Below are positions 11,453 through 23,339 of a DNA stretch of 64,000 bases, piece by piece. Each line of letters begins with the position of its first letter. The first letter of the stretch is position 1. Source of the DNA: Platerodrilus igneus (Eukaryota; Arthropoda; Insecta; Coleoptera; Lycidae); NCBI GenBank assembly GCA_036346225.1, contig JARFIW010000881.1, positions 1,155,001 through 1,219,000 of the forward strand, given 5' to 3'. The notes beneath the pieces were generated by a model, which searched no databases, had not been told where the DNA came from, and saw only the letters and a program-made list of their open reading frames with translations. The translations under genes were made by a program, and so were the position numbers.

Positions 11453-13574
11453 CCAATGATGATGAGAGAACCAAGTGTTGGGAAATTTCTATTTCTCCCG
11501 TTTACTTTACTTTGTATGGTAATTTTTTATAAAATTTGACGGTAAATGACTTCTTGTGACCTCGCCATTTTATATTGATGAGATAATGAGTCATATAAAG
11601 TTCAATTTATCCTGTACGTACAACACTTCAGAATCCGAAAAAAATTAAGTACTTTTTATAACACTCTAAATTCTTTCTTTTAGTGTAGGAACCTTTTGCA
11701 TATAGTACTTTAAAAAGCTTTATTTATGTTGTACAATATTATTATTAAACAATATAGCACATAAATTAAAATCCGAGAAAATGCAAATCATCCTTTGCAG
11801 CGAAATTGCGGTTGAAACGCGTTTTATACCATATTATGTAAATTGAAAACCCGTGTTTCTTAAATACAACATATTTTGAAACGCGTTCTAAAACGAACGA
11901 ATATCCGTGTTTCTCAAAGTACCTCTATAAAACATCATTAAAAACCGTTCAAGTACATTTGATAATAAGATTAAAAAATTCTTTCCATTAAATGCATTTT
12001 TTCAAAACGAGAGGTTATGTAATTTAAATCGAAAGTACGTCATTTTATAGAATTTTGAATTCCAGATTCATTTACAAGTAGCCTATTAATCAAGTTAAGC
12101 TACAATTGTGACGGAGAATTAGAACAGGTAACCTGAACATACAATCCAATTAAAATACTATAATGGCGATAAAGGCGTCTAACGATCCATAAATTAGATA
12201 AGATAACCTGCAATAACAGCTTACACTAATTATTTCTTTTGCATATATTCTTTAAACTACGCTAATTAAGTGGTTGTAGTAAAAATTTTAAGACGCAATA
12301 AATACGACGCGTTCAATCGCGAAATGTGCTTGAAATTGCTAGAACAATTACGTCAGAGTAGACTTGTTCTATTAAAACAAATTTGGACAGCCATTATGAT
12401 CAACGCTGGTTGAAACGTCGACGTGAGCATTCTGCCGTCCATAGCCTAGATGGGTCATATAATTAAATGTGTACGCAACATAGTCAATATTCGGTAGCCA
12501 ATGATTATTTAAAATATATAAAAATGTGAGATTGACACTATAAAATAAATTAAAACTGTTGCAAGATTGAGTTTAGTAAAATAGTGAGATTAATTGTAAT
12601 GGACGTATATTACTAAATAATTAGGTAAAGCTATATACGAGAAATAAATCACTTTGCATGAAATTTGAAATTCTTAAAGTGATTTAGCAGAGGATGGAGT
12701 ATTGATATTGTCATAAGGATTGTTAGTTGTTGTGTTTGGAAGAGTAAACGCTAATGAATTTGCAATTTGTAACTTGGAGTTTTTAAAAACTTTTATTGAC
12801 CTGAACATACCCACAGCTTGAAGTACAATGAATATTAATTGTTTTAACAATCTTGGTTTAGTTTTATATAGAAAACCTTATTTTGACCTTTTGACTGTTC
12901 CCATGCGATAGCTGTGAGAGCAGCTTACAATCTTAGTAAAGGACATTAAAATAATTATGATTCACTTAACCTTCGTCAAATGATATTTATATCACGTTCT
13001 CTTTCGTTGTTAATATAAAAACATAATAAATAAACATAATAAATTGTGTAAAATATCTCCTAAACCTTTAGGGTCATGTATTGATGACTATAATCTATAT
13101 TAGTGGAAACGTAACAAGTCCAACTTTTGTTTTAAACAAAATGGCATGTGCATATTCAGTTTCGCTCGACTTCAAATTCTTAAGTTTAATGAATGCTTTT
13201 TATTTTTCAAGCATTGAAAAATGAACTTATAACTGGCAACTATTAAAATAAACACAATGATAATTATACTATACATATTAATGTTGTAAAACGCTGAGGG
13301 CACATCGTCTATTTGTTGTACATTTTTTTTTAAAGCAAGATATTTTGTAATGTAGCATCATTTTTTTCAGCCCACTGAATACAAACTGAAAATGATTTTA
13401 ATGCATCTGAATGTTTTATTTTGCTGTGACAGTAACTATATTCCTCAACCTTACATTTGTTTCCTCTTTCTTGTAGTCACACTTTGTTAAATCGACTTCC
13501 TGGTTACATTCGTATTTCATTATCTGTTAGCTGGCCCGTTTGGTAAAATTTTTGTAAATTCTTTTTGATTTTAG
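11453..13574. other. AT-rich DNA with no recognised gene
   Basis: No open frame of note and no repeat structure detected by reading. Nothing in it could be assigned. Confidence 0.6.
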
Positions 13575-14785
13575 CTAAATTACTACTATTGTTTTATTGT
13601 GTAAGAAATGTTGCCAATAGAAGTTCGTCTTCTTCCTGCCAAACCTCATCTGCTGGCCACTCTTTTTAATATCATTGGTACTAATACTGCACCAGGCCCT
13701 ATATAAATTTTTAACAGCATATATTAAATTATAACTATTTAGAAACTTTTGCAACATCCTCATGTTCTTGACTAATTATATCTTGGAAAAGAAATTTTTT
13801 GTATCTTACTTTAATGTTTTGTATTAGATCCTGGTCTATTGGTTAAATTAATACGGTACAGTTTGGAAGAAGATAGAGCACACGGAAATTAAGATCATCA
13901 AACAAATTCTGATCTGGTGGATGAGATGGTGAATTGTTAAGCAGCAGTAAAGTCTTTTTTTGATTTATTCGTATCTATTAAATGCGTTTTAATGAAAGGT
14001 ATAAAGCTAGATCTAAACCATTCTGCAAATAAATCTTTTGTGATTCATGCTCTACTGTTCGATTTGTAAATAACAGGAAGTTCGGCGTTTTTGAATGCTC
14101 TGGACTTTGAAAATTTCCCTTTCACCAGGTAATGGAATTCTGACGCATTGCAACAAGGCATAAAGTTTCCCCTTTCTTTTGAAATGTTCCTTCCAGAAGG
14201 CGCCTTTTCGCCAGAATGAACCAAGTGTTATCTGGTAGTACCCTCCAAAATGCAGTCAATTCATCAGCATTATAGATCGGTCTGGTGTTAAGTTCATTTC
14301 AAAAACGAGTTTTAGAAATTTTTCGCAAAATGGAGCAACAGAATCATTGTCATTTGGAATACGTTCTCTACAAGCTTCAAATATTTTATGCCATATGTGG
14401 ATTTAAATTTACACAACCATACACTACCTGCTATAAAGTCACTTTTTCCAGTTACTTTTGGTAAAAAAATGTAGCTTTTGCCCTCATATTTTCTGAATTA
14501 ATGCGAACGTGTTTATCTCGTTCCAACAGGAACCACCTATAAAGGGCTTTCTCCATTTCTGGATTTTCTGCATTGCGTAAAATTTTTCGTTTCTCTAGCT
14601 CTTAGAGTTTGGTAGAAGCTTTCTGTATTGCATACACCTTCGTGTTTGTTTGGATACGGTTGCACGTCGCGGTAGAGTTTGGGTTCATAATAGTCATGTG
14701 TTTCTGAAGAAATTCTACGGTTAATTACGATATTTATATTTTGTGTGAATAATTCATTACTCGTTTGGTTAGGTCGTCGTTTCAA
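13575..14785 (-). pseudogene. pogo/Tigger (jerky-like) transposase remnant
   Basis: On the minus strand, across several frames, a CENP-B/DDE transposase is recognisable in order. A DNA-binding segment lies near 14570-14450 (EKALYRWFLLERDKHV, the CENP-B-type helix-turn-helix), with GSVWLCKFKSTYGI around 14390. The first DDE block follows near 14270 (IMLMNELHF in one frame, NADELTAFWR in another). Then come LPVIYKSN near 14070, LLLLNNSPSHPPDQN near 13940, LLPNC and PIDQD near 13850. The end is AVKNLYRAWCSISTNDIKKS at 13650-13720. The usual LLLLDNAPSHP reads LLLLNN, so a catalytic aspartate is replaced. Frameshifts and stops confirm a dead copy. Terminal inverted repeats were not found. Confidence 0.75.
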
Positions 14786-14817
14786 ATGAGTTCGTAGTAG
14801 GTATTATTGGGGGCGAC

Positions 14818-16070
14818 TGCTCCCACAATTCCTCCAGAATCCTACATTTCCTCCCTCATTCTGGACCAAATAGTTTTCTTCGACTAGCCATTTTCATCTT
14901 TCGAGATAAATATATCTTACATTTTCATCTTTCGAGATAAATGAGCATTCTCATATCCTCCCACAACTGGACCAAATAGTTTTCTTCGACTATCCATTTT
15001 TTCATCTTTCGAGATAAACCTATCTTGTTTGATATCAATTAATATTAGAATTTTCTCAGCTACCCGAATTTTTAGGAATCTTTTAGATAGCATCATCTCC
15101 CAGGGAGCTACCCTCATTTTAAGATTTTTTTTGCCCTTATAAATTTTTTTAGACATGCAATACATGAAGTTAGTCTAGAATTTTACGTAGAATCAGAATC
15201 TGTAAACAAATCTAAAATCGGACCACCCCCTGCAAAGTTACACTTTTAAAGGCTGCAAACCTCTAAATTTTGCTCTTTACTCCTTAAGCAAACCTAACAA
15301 ATAGTTTTCTTCGACTAGCTATTGCATATTTTGAGAAAAACCTATCTTGTTTGGTATCAATTAATATTAGATTTTTCTCAGCTACCCGAATTTCTAGAAA
15401 TTTTTTAGATAGCATCATCCCCCAGGGAGCTACCCTCATTTTAAGATTTTTCTCAGCTACCTGAATTTCTAGGAATTTCTTAGATTTCATCATCCCCCAG
15501 GGAGCAACCCACATTTTAAAATTTTTTGCTGGTAGCGATTTCTGACCGTCCTTATAAATTTTTTAGACATACGACACATTAAATTAGTCTACAATTTTAC
15601 GCAGAATCCGAATCTGCAAACATTTGAAATAGGACCGCTCTTTACAAAGTTACACTTTAAAGTTCTAAACCTCTAAATTTTGCTCTTTGCTCTATAAGCA
15701 AACCTAACAAATAGTTTTCTTTGACTAGCCATTGCATCTTACGAGATAAATCTATATTGTTTGGTATTAATTAATATTAAATTTTTCACAGCTACCCGAA
15801 TTTCTAGGAATTTTTTAGATAACATCATCCCCCAGGGAGCTACCCTTATTTTAAGATTTTTTGCTGCTAGTCATTTCTGACCGTCCTAATAAATTTTCTA
15901 GACATACGACACATCAAACTAACTTAGAATTTTACGCTGAATTTGAATCTGCAAACACATTTAAAATCCGACCACCCCTTACAAAGTTACACTTTTAAAG
16001 ACTCTCAAACCTCAAAATTTTTGCATGCTTTAAACAACCATTTCCCGAGAAATCTAAAACGGCGAGGGTT
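14818..16070. repeat. Satellite-like array, units of about 330-410 bp
   Basis: Recurring landmarks: CAAATAGTTTTCTTCGACTAGC at about 14868, 14972 (variant), 15298 and 15708; GGGAGCTACCCTCATTTTAAGATTTTT several times; ACCTCTAAATTTTGCTCTTT; and CAAAGTTACACTTT near 15233, 15645 and 15985. Units are incomplete at the left end and partly duplicated internally (15365-15510). The minus-strand open frames at 14917-15165 and 15284-15514 arise from these repeats and share residues APWGMM, so they are not genes. A diverged copy lies at 27780-28010. Confidence 0.8.
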
Positions 16071-17106
16071 TTAGAAATGGGTTCTTTATAAGCCATAAGT
16101 GTTTAATATTTAAAACCATTTTCAAACAGTAATGTACTGTTTTTTAGAATATTCAAAACCGCGGTTTTTTAAAATATTAAACAGTTATCAATTTCTAGTT
16201 TAACATTTTCCTAATTACTAAGTACCGCACAAATGATTATATGCTTAATGCTAAATATGTACTTTAGAAAATACATTTTGCTTCCAAAACTAATTGCTTT
16301 ACGATTATGTGAAGTACACGTGAAAGCAGTATAGACCTTTCTTTTTATTAATTATATTATTGACTATATGTTTGAAAAATACAAGAAATATATTTCAATG
16401 TTGTGCATTAGAAAATTCACGTATATCTGCTTGTAGATTATTAATAACATAATGTACTTTCTAGTACGTCCTCGACTACGTATTTAGGGAAATGCAAACT
16501 TTATTTTTAAAAGTGTATATCTTCTCCAAACAAATGCGTTAATTACAGAGAAAAAGTATGCTGAATGCAAGCCAATTAATAGCAATTTAATGCGGTTTAC
16601 TGACCTACCTTAATTGTTTGTACAAGGAAACACAATAAAATATATACAAATATAGCAACTATCTTATATATTTATGCCCTCCATGCGTAGGTTGCTGTAC
16701 TATTAGGAATGATGTACTTTTTGTCATTCTCGCCCGACAAACTAATTTTATTAATTAATTGGGTATAAAGTCGGTGTTTACATAGTTTCGTTTAAGACCT
16801 CGTACATATTTTCCAGATTACTAGACGATGTTATAACCATATTTTTTGTGTTAAAAGAAACTCGGACACTCCATCGTCGACACTGGTGTTCTTTATGCGA
16901 TAGCTAGCCATACAGTTGTTAAACGCTGTGCTAACCATTTCTACACTATCTACGCCAGTAGCGGTTTTTCCAGGTATAGGAAGCACCGCAAGAGTTGCAT
17001 TTAAAAACGTTTTCAGGTACCATTTTAGTACAAAACAAAATCCGCACTATAAGACTTTGGTGAAACTTGTAAGCAAACTAACTTATAAACTAAAAAGTTT
17101 ACTCTT
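16071..17106. repeat. Dispersed repeat region, related to 28.0-28.4 kb
   Basis: The block from about 16600 to 16770 (CAACTATCTTATATATTTATGCCC, then CGACAAACTAATTTTATTAAT) recurs at about 28140-28270. The array end at 16040-16060 (CCCGAGAAATCTAAAAC) recurs at 27983-28000. The satellite and its neighbour therefore appear in the same order at both sites, implying one larger dispersed unit. The open frame at 16916-17176 runs into the LTR and has no family features. Confidence 0.55.
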
Positions 17107-17110
17107 GCGT

Positions 17111-18772
17111 TGTAATGTGCATTTTTATAGCTTAACATTTTACGCTTTTTTCCAGTTAGTAAATACATTTCTGTAACTGCTATTTCTGTATTTTATATTT
17201 ATTAACTCCTTAGGCGAATGCATCGTATTATAATGAGTGGATTGCATCGTTCTTGAATTGCCGTTCGTATAGATTTTGTTCCTTATGTGGATATACAAGT
17301 CTAGATAATAAACGATAAGAGGTTGGAATAGAACGAGTTGAATAAACAGATGAGTAGTTGTAGTTTGTTCTTCGTTCCTATATATTAATTACGTTAAAAA
17401 TACTGCTTCTTCTTTGCTTTGACAATAGTGAGAATTAATGCGGTATCAATTTTCCAATTGTTTATGAAAAAGCACGGCACGATTTTAATTGTTTTTCTTG
17501 TGAAATAAAAGTTGTATATTAACTGTAGAAAGTGTAGTGCTAATTCCGATTGAAGTAGTATGGTTGATAGGCGAACGTGTTTGGTCGACGCACGTGTTTT
17601 ACGGAACATTTTACGGACTTACTTTAGTGATATACGTGCTTTACTCATTGTGGTTTTTTTTGGTGCTTTGTCTTTTTGATATTTAAACTGTGTATGCGAT
17701 CTAGTTTTGCGGTCCTTTTTTTTATCAGAGTAGTGCATACTTTGGATTATCCAAATACAGTTGATACTGTAGTTTCTGAATTTTCTAACCCCAAAAAATC
17801 TAAAACAGATCATTGTTTGCGCAAATTTCGTTATTTGCGAAATATAACAGATTACCGGTTTACAAAGGTATTGGTTGAAGTTTCTCACTGCTTTTTGGAT
17901 GTTTATAAAAATAATATACATTTGGTCCCAGTTGAAATTAAACTAGTGCTACAAAATATTTCGAAATTATTGTCTCAGGAAATAGAATTAACAAGAAATT
18001 TATCAATGCTACATAGTTCCGTCGCGTGATAATGTCTGCTGCTAACACCAGTGGAATACGTAGGTGTGATTAGGGTAACGTGTGATAAGTTCCATCAACA
18101 CCCTCCCAGTCAAGGGTGAAGTGCTGCGTTAGTGCCGGACATCGTGAATCCCACACTTCAATTGCAAGGGAGCGTTACTGAAGGACCTTTTGTAAGTTGA
18201 ACTATTTCCTACTTATTCTTACTTTAAATATCTATCCGTTGTTTTGCCATATCTTTGTCGTTCTGATATTTTTTACCATAGACTTGCATGATATTTGGAA
18301 AAAAAAGAAGAATCAACAATACTGGATGACCCATATCAATAGTGCTTACCTATTTATTTTTTTGTTAAAATTTTGTCTGATTTATGTCTAATTGGTGTGT
18401 GAGGAAACGTTTCCGCTACTCCCCAATATTACCTCACTTCGTACTAAAAATTTTTGTATTGCTTTTACCGTTGTTAGATTATATAGATTATCCAAACAGG
18501 TTTTTTTTACATTCTACAAAGTACTGAACAATCTATGCTCCATCAGCATGCTATGCTTTTTCTTTATTTCAGGTTTGCAGGACTAATTTTTTTTTATTGC
18601 AGGTTTGCTATTCTAATTTTTTTTATTGCAGGTATTGTTACTAACTCTTTACAGCCGCGTACCTTATCTGTTGGTCTGCGTTCGACAACCCCCCCTAATC
18701 TCCGATTGAGCCCGGTCATTTCTTTGATTTTCTCCGTGTTACGCACGGCTACGAGCCACGATAAACATAACA
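17111..18772 (+). repeat. 5' LTR (1662 bp)
   Basis: Direct repeat of 24339-26035. It begins TGTAATGTGCATTTTTATAGC and ends with ATAAACATAACA just before the primer-binding site. It is long for a gypsy LTR. Both LTRs keep an open frame of about 100 codons (17676-18029 here), but the few differences between copies include at least three amino-acid changes against one silent one, so I do not call it a gene. Confidence 0.95.
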
Positions 18773-18777
18773 AAATT

Positions 18778-18795
18778 TGGCGCCCAACGTGAAGC
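18778..18795 (+). promoter_or_regulatory. Primer-binding site, tRNA-Lys type
   Basis: TGGCGCCCAACGTG is complementary to the CCA-bearing 3' end of tRNA-Lys(CTT); the match weakens after the first 14-15 bases. It lies 5 bases after the LTR end, where minus-strand DNA synthesis is primed. Confidence 0.85.
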
Positions 18796-18941
18796 CCGAA
18801 ATTATTTATTTTTTTCCTTTTCGTTTAAACTGGATTTTGTTTAGTATTTAGTTATTTCGTTAATTTAGTTTCTCTATCGAACAAGCCTAATAATTCGTTT
18901 TTGTGTCTTTAAATATTTGGGTGTTTGTTGATTCTGTAGTA

Positions 18942-20340
18942 ATGGGGGACTATTGGAAATTAAAAGTTGATCGTTTACATGAACCTGAACTCAAATATGA
19001 AGTCGGTTCTCGTGGGTTCGATGCAAAGGTACCTGTATCCGAACTTCGTAAATCCTTTGGGAATATTTTTAAAATGGAATCTTCTGAAACTCTAAGTCCA
19101 CTTAAATCTGGTATCGATTTTCAGACTGATAATAAAGTCGTGACTGAAGGTTTAACTGAATTAACTACGAAGAGTAAAGATTTTAATGGTGATATTTCAA
19201 CTGCCGACGGCAAACGTATTATAGCCTTGCTATGCATCTCAAAGAGAGAATCCAACGCATGAATGTTACTTCTGACGCGGAAACAGTCATACAGCGAAAG
19301 TTGTTGCTATGTGTTAGTAATTTACGCAGTGATTGCGATAGGTTATACCGTCGCTTTAGACGTTCTTCCACTTCACCTAGGGCACCACTTGTTTCTACGG
19401 CTACTATTAATCCTACTACTACTGATACTGAGGATGATCTTACTTCTGCGGAATCTTCTGATCAATTACCTATACCTATATTTATTTCTAAATCAATTGC
19501 TACGTCTGGTTATGGACAGCTGGTGTCTAAATGGGACTTAAAATTTTCGGGTGATGACCGTATGTCTTTAAATGCATTTCTATTACGCGTGGACGAATTA
19601 TGCTCGGCACGCAACGTTTCTGCTTCTCAACTATTTTCTTCGGCATCAGACTTACTTTCGGGAAAAGCTTTAATTTTATTCAGAGCGCATAGAAAATCCC
19701 TAACTAATTGGCAAGATGTTATTCGACTATTATGGGAAGAATTTTAACCCGTTAATTACAACGAAAAACTTTTAGAGGAAATAAAGCAACGTACTATGGG
19801 TCCCTCAGAGTCTATTGGTGTATATTTAGCTAAGATGGAAAATTTATTTGCTCGTCCAACAATCTCTCTCTCTGAACCACAGAAACTCGAAATTATTTTA
19901 CCAAATCTTACCCCTTTCTACCAAACCAAATTAGCTTTGCTTGATCTGAATACTATTACGGAACTTTTGCGTGTAGGTCGCAGACTACAACAGCGCAAAA
20001 TACAAGCCGATAATTTCAAGTCTCCTCCTGCTCTGAACTTTTCTTAACTCCTAGAGCCTGACTTAGCTTATACAGGTTCTGCGGTCCGCAGCAAACTTAC
20101 TTCTGCTTATGTCCCTCCCCATTCTGGTGTTACTATTTCAAAAACATTTACACCTGGTGCAAGTGATGCTCCTAAAAATATTTCTAATTCTTCCGTTACC
20201 TGTTGGAACTGTGGCCAACGAGGACACAAGTCTCCTTCCTGTACTAAACCTCAAATACTTCATTGATATGGTTGTGGTAAACCTAATGTTACCCGTACCA
20301 ATTGTACGAGTTGTAACAAGAATTTAAACTACCGATCGAG
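18942..20340 (+). pseudogene. gag: Gag polyprotein, disrupted
   Basis: Encodes the capsid/nucleocapsid precursor. The start ATG at 18942 (MGDYWKLKVDRL) opens a frame with a LRKSF helix-rich N-terminus that runs to 19262. A frameshift near 19220-19235 moves to the frame beginning LKERIQRMNV (19235 on). That frame carries the capsid core (GKALILFRAHRKSLTNWQDV near 19660-19720), stops at TAA 19745, and continues in frame with NYNEKLLEEIKQRTMGPSES and QKLEIILPNLTP. It meets a second TAA at 20045. A CCHC zinc knuckle (CWNCGQRGHKSPSC) is encoded at 20201-20242, then TGA at 20264. One frameshift and three in-frame stops mean no full Gag is made, although every domain is still readable. Confidence 0.85.
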
Positions 20341-23339
20341 TCGCTAAGCCGAGAAACCGACCCGATCCCTTCTACAGTTGTCTCGGTACCTATTATTTCC
20401 TCAGAAATAGTTCTCGTGAGGACGACAGACCTTATCTTACTGTTACTATTTTCGACATCGAATTTAAGGGTTTGCTTGATTCTGGCGCTTCTCGTACGAT
20501 TATTGGTGGTCCTGGTTGGGATATTCTCTATTCTCTTTCTTTGCCTTTGTCCCAAACGGAGACCCACAGCTGTACGGTAGCCAATGGTCAAGCTTGTGAC
20601 ATTCTCGGGTCACTTACTTTACCCATGTCGGTCGAAAATAAAACTATTCTTCTTGACGTCCTAGTCGTTCCTTCTATTTCTCAGTCTCTAATCTTAGGCA
20701 TTGACTTCTGGAAATCTATGGGTGTTGTCCCAGATTTTCGAACGGGTCAATGGACTTTCGGTTCTTCTTCTACTGTCTTGATCAGTCAGATCAATGCTCT
20801 TTCCGATCTGTCGATCATGCAACAATCCGAATTGTCTCGTATAGTCCAACAGATGTTTCCTAAAGATGATACTTTACCTTTGGGCTGTACTAATCTCATT
20901 GAACATCAGATCTGTACTACATCTAGTCCTATCAAGCAACGATATTATCCCATGTCCCCTACGGTACTTCGACATGTCAATCAAGCTCTGGATGAGATGC
21001 TAGAAAGTGGTGTTGTAGAACCATCTAATAGCGCTTGGTCTAGTCCTATTGTTATGGTGCCTAAGAAAGATGGCACATATCGTTTCTGCATCGATTTTAG
21101 AAAGGTCAATGAGGTTACGGAAAAATACGCCTATCCCCTTCCTTATATTTCTACGATCCTAGACCGTCTTAGAGACGCAAAATTCTTAACTAGTTTGGAC
21201 ATTCGCTCTGCTTATTGGCAAATACCTCTTTCTTCTAATTCTAAGGCGATTACTGCATTTACGGTGCCTGGTAGAAGTTTATACCAGTTTACTAAAATGC
21301 CATTTGGTCTTCATAATTCTCCAGCGACATTTCAGCGACTTATAGATCGTGTGCTTGGTGCTGATCTTGAACCTTTCTGTTTCGCATACTTAGATAATGT
21401 GATCATCGCTACCCCTACTTTCGAACAACATTTGGTGGTACTACAGGAAGTGCTTTTTCGTTTAAATTCTGCAGCTCTTACTCTTCGCAGAGATAAATGC
21501 ATTATATGCCGACCGGAACTCCGTTATCTGGGATACGTAGTAAATCGTCATGGACTCCATGTCGACCCAGAAAAAGTTTCGGCCATTCTTAATCTTCCTC
21601 CTCCTACTACTGTAACTGAAGTACGACGCATAGTTGGTATGTGCTCGTGGTATCGTCGCTTTATCCCAAATTTTTCTGCTCTTACTGCTCCAATTACTGC
21701 TTTGACTAAGAAAAATTCTAAATTTGATTGGTCTTCGGAATGTCAGCAGGCGTTTAAGCTGCTGAAAGAACACTTGGTAACGACTCCAGTGATGAGTTGT
21801 CCTGATTTTTCTTTGCCCTTTACTATACTGACTGATGCCTCTGATTTTGGTCTGGGTGCTGTGCTGACTCAACAACAGGGTGATGACGAAAAAGTCATTA
21901 GCTACATTAGCTGTTCTCTTAAAAAGGCGGAACGCAACTATAGCGCCACCGAAAAAGAATGTCTTGGTGTTATTTGGGCAATTGAGAAATTTCGTCCCTA
22001 TATCGAGGGTTCTCACTTTACTGTGATCACCGATCACCACTTGCTTATCTGGCTGAATAATCTACAAAGACCCAACGGTCGTTTAGCTCGTTGGTCTGTA
22101 CGACTTCAACAATATAACTTCACCATCGTACATCGTAAAGGTAAAGAAAACGTCGTTCCCGATGCCTTATCTCGCTCATCACCTAAAATTGACTTAATTG
22201 ATGACTTTCCTAAATCTTCTATTACTCTGCCAATTTTGGATCTTTGGTATCTTAAGCTACGGACTCGTGTTAATTCCAATCCTAAACTATACAGTAACTG
22301 GCATGTGGAAAACGAATTACTATATAAACATGTAAAATCTAAACAGTCTTTGCTCCAACCTCCTCAAGACGATTGGAAGTTAGTAGTTCCCAGTGAACAA
22401 CGGAATAGGGTTCTATACGAAAATCATGATCTACTTACTTCAGGTCACCCTGGTGTCCACAAAACTGTCTCTAAAATTTCCATGCGTTACTATTGGCCTA
22501 AACTTAGAGCCGCTGTTGCTCGATACGTCCGTCGTTGTAAAATTTGCTCTGCACACAAAGTCGAACAAAAGAAACATCCTGGCTTTATGTCTCCCCGTGC
22601 TACTGCCACTCGTCCTTGGCAAGTCCTATGTACTGATATTGTCGGACCTTTTCCTGGATCCTCTAAAGGTAATTCTTTCATTTTAGTTGTTGCCGATTGT
22701 TTTACAAAATATGCTTGTTTCTTTCCTCTACGTGCGTCTACGGCCGCCGCTGTTGCTCGAACCATTGAGGAGAATATTTTCCTGGTGTATGGTACTCCTC
22801 AGTATCTAATTGCGGACAATGGTGTACAATTTCGTAGTAATATTTTCACTAAACTCTGTGATTCTTATCGAACAAAAATTCTGTTTAATGCTCGCTATCA
22901 TCCTCAGGCGAATCCGGCCGAACGTATTAATAGAGTCCTGAAAACTATGATTTCTTCTTACGTTTCTGATAATCAACGTCGGTGGGACGTTAATTTAGCA
23001 AAAATTGGTTGTGCTATTCGAACGCTTAAACATGAGGTTATTGGTTACTCCCCGTATTTTGCTCTATATGGTCGTGAGCATGTTCTCTACGGCGATCATT
23101 TTGGAAAACCTCTTGATCCTGATGATGTTCTTATGGATTCCGAACGTCCTATTCCTCCTACTGACTTAGTCAAATTTGAGTCACTTCAAGAAGAAATTTT
23201 GAAACGCCTTTCCTTAGCATACAAGAAAAATGCTAAACACTACGATTTTCGTCGTCGTCCCTTAACTTTATCGCCTGGCGATCGCGTGTGGAAACGCAAT
23301 TATGTTCTTTCGGATGCTACTCGCTACTTTAATGCTTAA
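20328..23339 (+). CDS. pol: Pol polyprotein: protease, RT, RNase H, integrase
   Basis: An uninterrupted frame of about 1000 codons, in a different frame from gag (+1 relative to it), so expression would need frameshifting. The first Met is at 20472, but homology begins upstream (PYLTVTIFDIEFKG). Protease: LLDSGASRTIIGG at 20472-20510 and LILGIDFW. RT: FCIDFRKVNE, LTSLDIRSAYWQIPL, MPFGLHNSPATFQRLID, then the palm motif as AYLDNVIIAT, lacking the second Asp of YxDD. RNase [33 protein letters not shown]. Integrase: GHPGVHKT with CKICSAH zinc ligands, TDIVGPF, ADNGVQF and PAERINR, giving an intact D,D,E set. It ends at TAA 23337, four residues before the GPF module, which continues in frame beyond. 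Confidence 0.93.
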   Translation, partial: TTDRVAKPRNRPDPFYSCLGTYYFLRNSSREDDRPYLTVTIFDIEFKGLLDSGASRTIIGGPGWDILYSLSLPLSQTETHSCTVANGQACDILGSLTLPMSVENKTILLDVLVVPSISQSLILGIDFWKSMGVVPDFRTGQWTFGSSSTVLISQINALSDLSIMQQSELSRIVQQMFPKDDTLPLGCTNLIEHQICTTSSPIKQRYYPMSPTVLRHVNQALDEMLESGVVEPSNSAWSSPIVMVPKKDGTYRFCIDFRKVNEVTEKYAYPLPYISTILDRLRDAKFLTSLDIRSAYWQIPLSSNSKAITAFTVPGRSLYQFTKMPFGLHNSPATFQRLIDRVLGADLEPFCFAYLDNVIIATPTFEQHLVVLQEVLFRLNSAALTLRRDKCIICRPELRYLGYVVNRHGLHVDPEKVSAILNLPPPTTVTEVRRIVGMCSWYRRFIPNFSALTAPITALTKKNSKFDWSSECQQAFKLLKEHLVTTPVMSCPDFSLPFTILTDASDFGLGAVLTQQQGDDEKVISYISCSLKKAERNYSATEKECLGVIWAIEKFRPYIEGSHFTVITDHHLLIWLNNLQRPNGRLARWSVRLQQYNFTIVHRKGKENVVPDALSRSSPKIDLIDDFPKSSITLPILDLWYLKLRTRVNSNPKLYSNWHVENELLYKHVKSKQSLLQPPQDDWKLVVPSEQRNRVLYENHDLLTSGHPGVHKTVSKISMRYYWPKLRAAVARYVRRCKICSAHKVEQKKHPGFMSPRATATRPWQVLCTDIVGPFPGSSKGNSFILVVADCFTKYACFFPLRASTAAAVARTIEENIFLVYGTPQYLIADNGVQFRSNIFTKLCDSYRTKILFNARYHPQANPAERINRVLKTMISSYVSDNQRRWDVNLAKIGCAIRTLKHEVIGYSPYFALYGREHVLYGDHFGKPLDPDDVLMDSERPIPPTDLVKFESLQEEILKRLSLAYKKNAKHYDFRRRPLTLSPGDRVWKRNYVLSDATRYFNA

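Noticed and set aside
14917..15514. Two similar minus-strand open frames (APWGMM)
   Set aside because: Their similarity comes from the satellite units; no start context or domain supports a gene.
17619..17921. 100-codon minus-strand frame inside the LTR
   Set aside because: Present only because the LTR is repeated; low-complexity and not supported by substitution pattern.
22490..22765. Minus-strand frames opposite integrase
   Set aside because: Antisense shadows of a strongly conserved pol reading frame.
19745..23339. Reassigned stop codon (repeated in-frame TAA in gag-pol)
   Set aside because: TGA also interrupts gag, a frameshift is present, and a relative has Lys at the pol site. Ordinary mutational decay explains it.
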